Of a stretch of DNA of 64,000 bases, positions 63,701 through 64,000 are shown one piece after another. The notes beneath the pieces are model-generated. The model ran no database searches. It was not told where the DNA came from and was given only the letters and a program-made list of their open reading frames with translations. The DNA is taken from positions 744,001-808,000 of the forward strand of contig CAVPZU010000001.1 in assembly GCA_963710355.1 (NCBI GenBank), read 5' to 3'. A program made the translations under genes and the position numbers. Positions within the stretch are counted from its first letter, which is position 1; each line of letters starts with the position of its first letter. The stretch comes from Fen-1359 sp963710355 (GTDB taxonomy: Bacteria; Planctomycetota; Phycisphaerae; Sedimentisphaerales; Anaerobacaceae).

Positions 63701-64000
63701 CGGTCGGCGGCGACGGCTGGGCTTATGACATCGGCTACGGCGGCCTCGACCACGTCCTCGCCAGCGGCGCAGACGTCAATGTCCTTGTCCTCGATACCGA
63801 GGTCTATTCCAATACCGGCGGTCAAATGTCCAAATCCACCCCGAGGGCAGCGGTTGCACAGTTCGCTGCCGCAGGAAAGAAAATGCCCAAAAAAGACCTC
63901 GGTATGATTTCGATGACTTACGGCAATATCTATGTCGCAAAGGTTGCGATGGGCGCTAATCCCAACCAGGCCGTTAAGGCCTTCGCTGAAGCCGAGGCCT
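60757..64000 (+). CDS. nifJ: Pyruvate:ferredoxin (flavodoxin) oxidoreductase, partial
   Basis: About 1081 residues of a roughly 1180-residue enzyme; the end lies beyond the window. It oxidises pyruvate to acetyl-CoA and CO2 with ferredoxin reduction in anaerobes. Order: N-terminal domain with YPITPSSPMGELAD, domain II and III, then the two 4Fe-4S motifs CIQCGRCSLVCPH and CTGCGNCVQMCP, an extra cluster-type Cys pair (ACAGCGETPY), and the TPP site GDGWAYDIGYGGLDHVL with NTGGQMSKSTPRAA. AGGAAAGG lies ahead of the ATG at 60757. It links central carbon flow to the anaerobic life suggested for this organism. Confidence 0.97.
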   Translation, partial: MKRRMITIDGNTAAAMIAHATNEVIAIYPITPSSPMGELADELSADGQTNIWGTVPSVTEMQSEGGAAGAVHGALISGAMSTTFTASQGLLLMIPNMYKISGELLPTVFHVSARSLACHALSIFGDHADVMAVRQTGFALVCACNIQEIMDLALISQSATLESSVPFLNFFDGFRTSHEVQKVEELTKDDIRSMIDDRLVAEVKARALSPDRPKICGTAQNPDVYFQGRETVNKFYLAIPNIYQKTMDKFAALAGRQYHLFDYVGHPQADKIIIIMGSGSDTAHETVDYLNGKGQKVGVVKVRLFRPFNVKAFINAIPPTVQKIAVLDRTKEVGSIGEPLYLDVRTAVGEAMGFGFAPFKEYPMIVGGRYGLGSKEFTPAMVKAVFDNLDARQPKNNFSVGIIDDVTNLSLDVDESFDIDSEGVYSAMFWGLGSDGTVGANKNSIKIIGEETDNFAQGYFVYDSKKAGAVTVSHLRFGKDLIRKPYLVTKADFVACHNPSFLEKYDMLSDAKNGATFLLTTMHKAEDVWDTLTQEVQKQIIDKKLKLYVIDAISIAEELGLGARINMIMQTAFFKISGIIPLDQSVKAIKDAIKKTYGSKGEKVVNMNNAAVDAALSKIFQVNYPNKVTSKIKMPPVVPADAPQFVRDVTAEIMALHGDKIPVSKFPVDGKFPTATTRFEKRNIAVHIPVWLPDVCIQCGRCSLVCPHASIRIKDYDAEYIQKAPKTFKSADAKGKEFSGMKYTVQVAPEDCTGCGNCVQMCPAEEKDANKQPTGRKAINMALQEPLREQERENYAYFLSIPNTDPKLFKPDSIKGSQLIQPLFEYSGACAGCGETPYIKLLTQLFGDRAMIGNATGCSSIYGGNLPTTPYCTRPDGRGPSWSNSLFEDNAEFAMGLHLAADKFKQFATELLDAAASKGCIDKKLAEDTKSATKANDPSQQAIEQQRQRVSDLKKQLEKCGCDECRRLLSVADYLVRKSIWAVGGDGWAYDIGYGGLDHVLASGADVNVLVLDTEVYSNTGGQMSKSTPRAAVAQFAAAGKKMPKKDLGMISMTYGNIYVAKVAMGANPNQAVKAFAEAEA

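Overview
The window most likely comes from an anaerobic member of the Planctomycetota, class Phycisphaerae (Sedimentisphaerales-like). This is inferred from a C-terminal dockerin/EF-hand tail typical of that group, the type II secretion operon layout, integrases of a type common in that phylum, pyruvate:ferredoxin oxidoreductase, and many dispersed non-coding repeats. No rRNA or marker phylogeny is available here, so the placement is provisional.

Layout. 1-5.4 kb: stress and ion functions (RpiB, a DUF1269/YflT-like membrane protein, a universal stress protein, a ClC channel, tRNA-Pro, a HTH-membrane protein). 5.5-8.9 kb: a hisF remnant with its middle deleted, a MerR-like regulator, a FlgB-like protein and a WhiG/FliA-type sigma factor. 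9.2-11.0 kb: a retron, with an ncRNA bounded by a1/a2 inverted repeats, a retron reverse transcriptase carrying NAxxH, YADD and VTG motifs, and a trypsin-like protease continuing in another frame. 11.1-16 kb: dapF, an NtrC-type regulator whose phosphoacceptor Asp is Glu, tRNA-Leu, queE, an IS5 remnant, and an XRE/coiled-coil pair. 16.4-30.4 kb: one long operon from an ECF sigma factor, anti-sigma factor and Spy-like protein through GspE-F-G-H-I-J-K-L-M-(C/PilP-like)-D and a lipoprotein; the overlapping reading frames show one assembly line for secretion.

30.5-43.3 kb is a plasticity zone: an integrase, pieces of other integrases, two IS630-type elements, two nearly identical IS200 elements, an IS5/IS427-type element, a 122-bp repeat in three places, and cargo (aldo/keto reductase, HEAT and glycine-zipper envelope proteins, a TolB-like lipoprotein, a GntP/kelch/dockerin chimera). 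A membrane TPR protein gene is broken twice by insertions. 43.3-50 kb: small conserved proteins, a bacterial histone-fold protein with its own terminator, and a glycogen cluster (GT4 synthase-like, GH57, debranching enzyme).

50-56.3 kb: a trp operon on the minus strand (trpE-G-D-F-B-A, no trpC) headed by a sigma-70-like promoter, a 24-residue leader peptide with tandem Trp codons and an intrinsic terminator, i.e. a classical-looking attenuator. 56.3-60.5 kb: an OmpA-like lipoprotein, two small ferritin-like proteins, and a defence-type island where a PD-(D/E)XK nuclease cassette sits between a truncated methyltransferase and a truncated MvaI/BcnI-type endonuclease. From 60.8 kb to the right edge lies nifJ.

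Several otherwise ordinary genes (trpD, trpG, the debranching enzyme, a secreted protein at 18.1 kb, the retron fusion) carry single-base frame breaks, often beside homopolymers. Sequencing error must be excluded before these are called pseudogenes.
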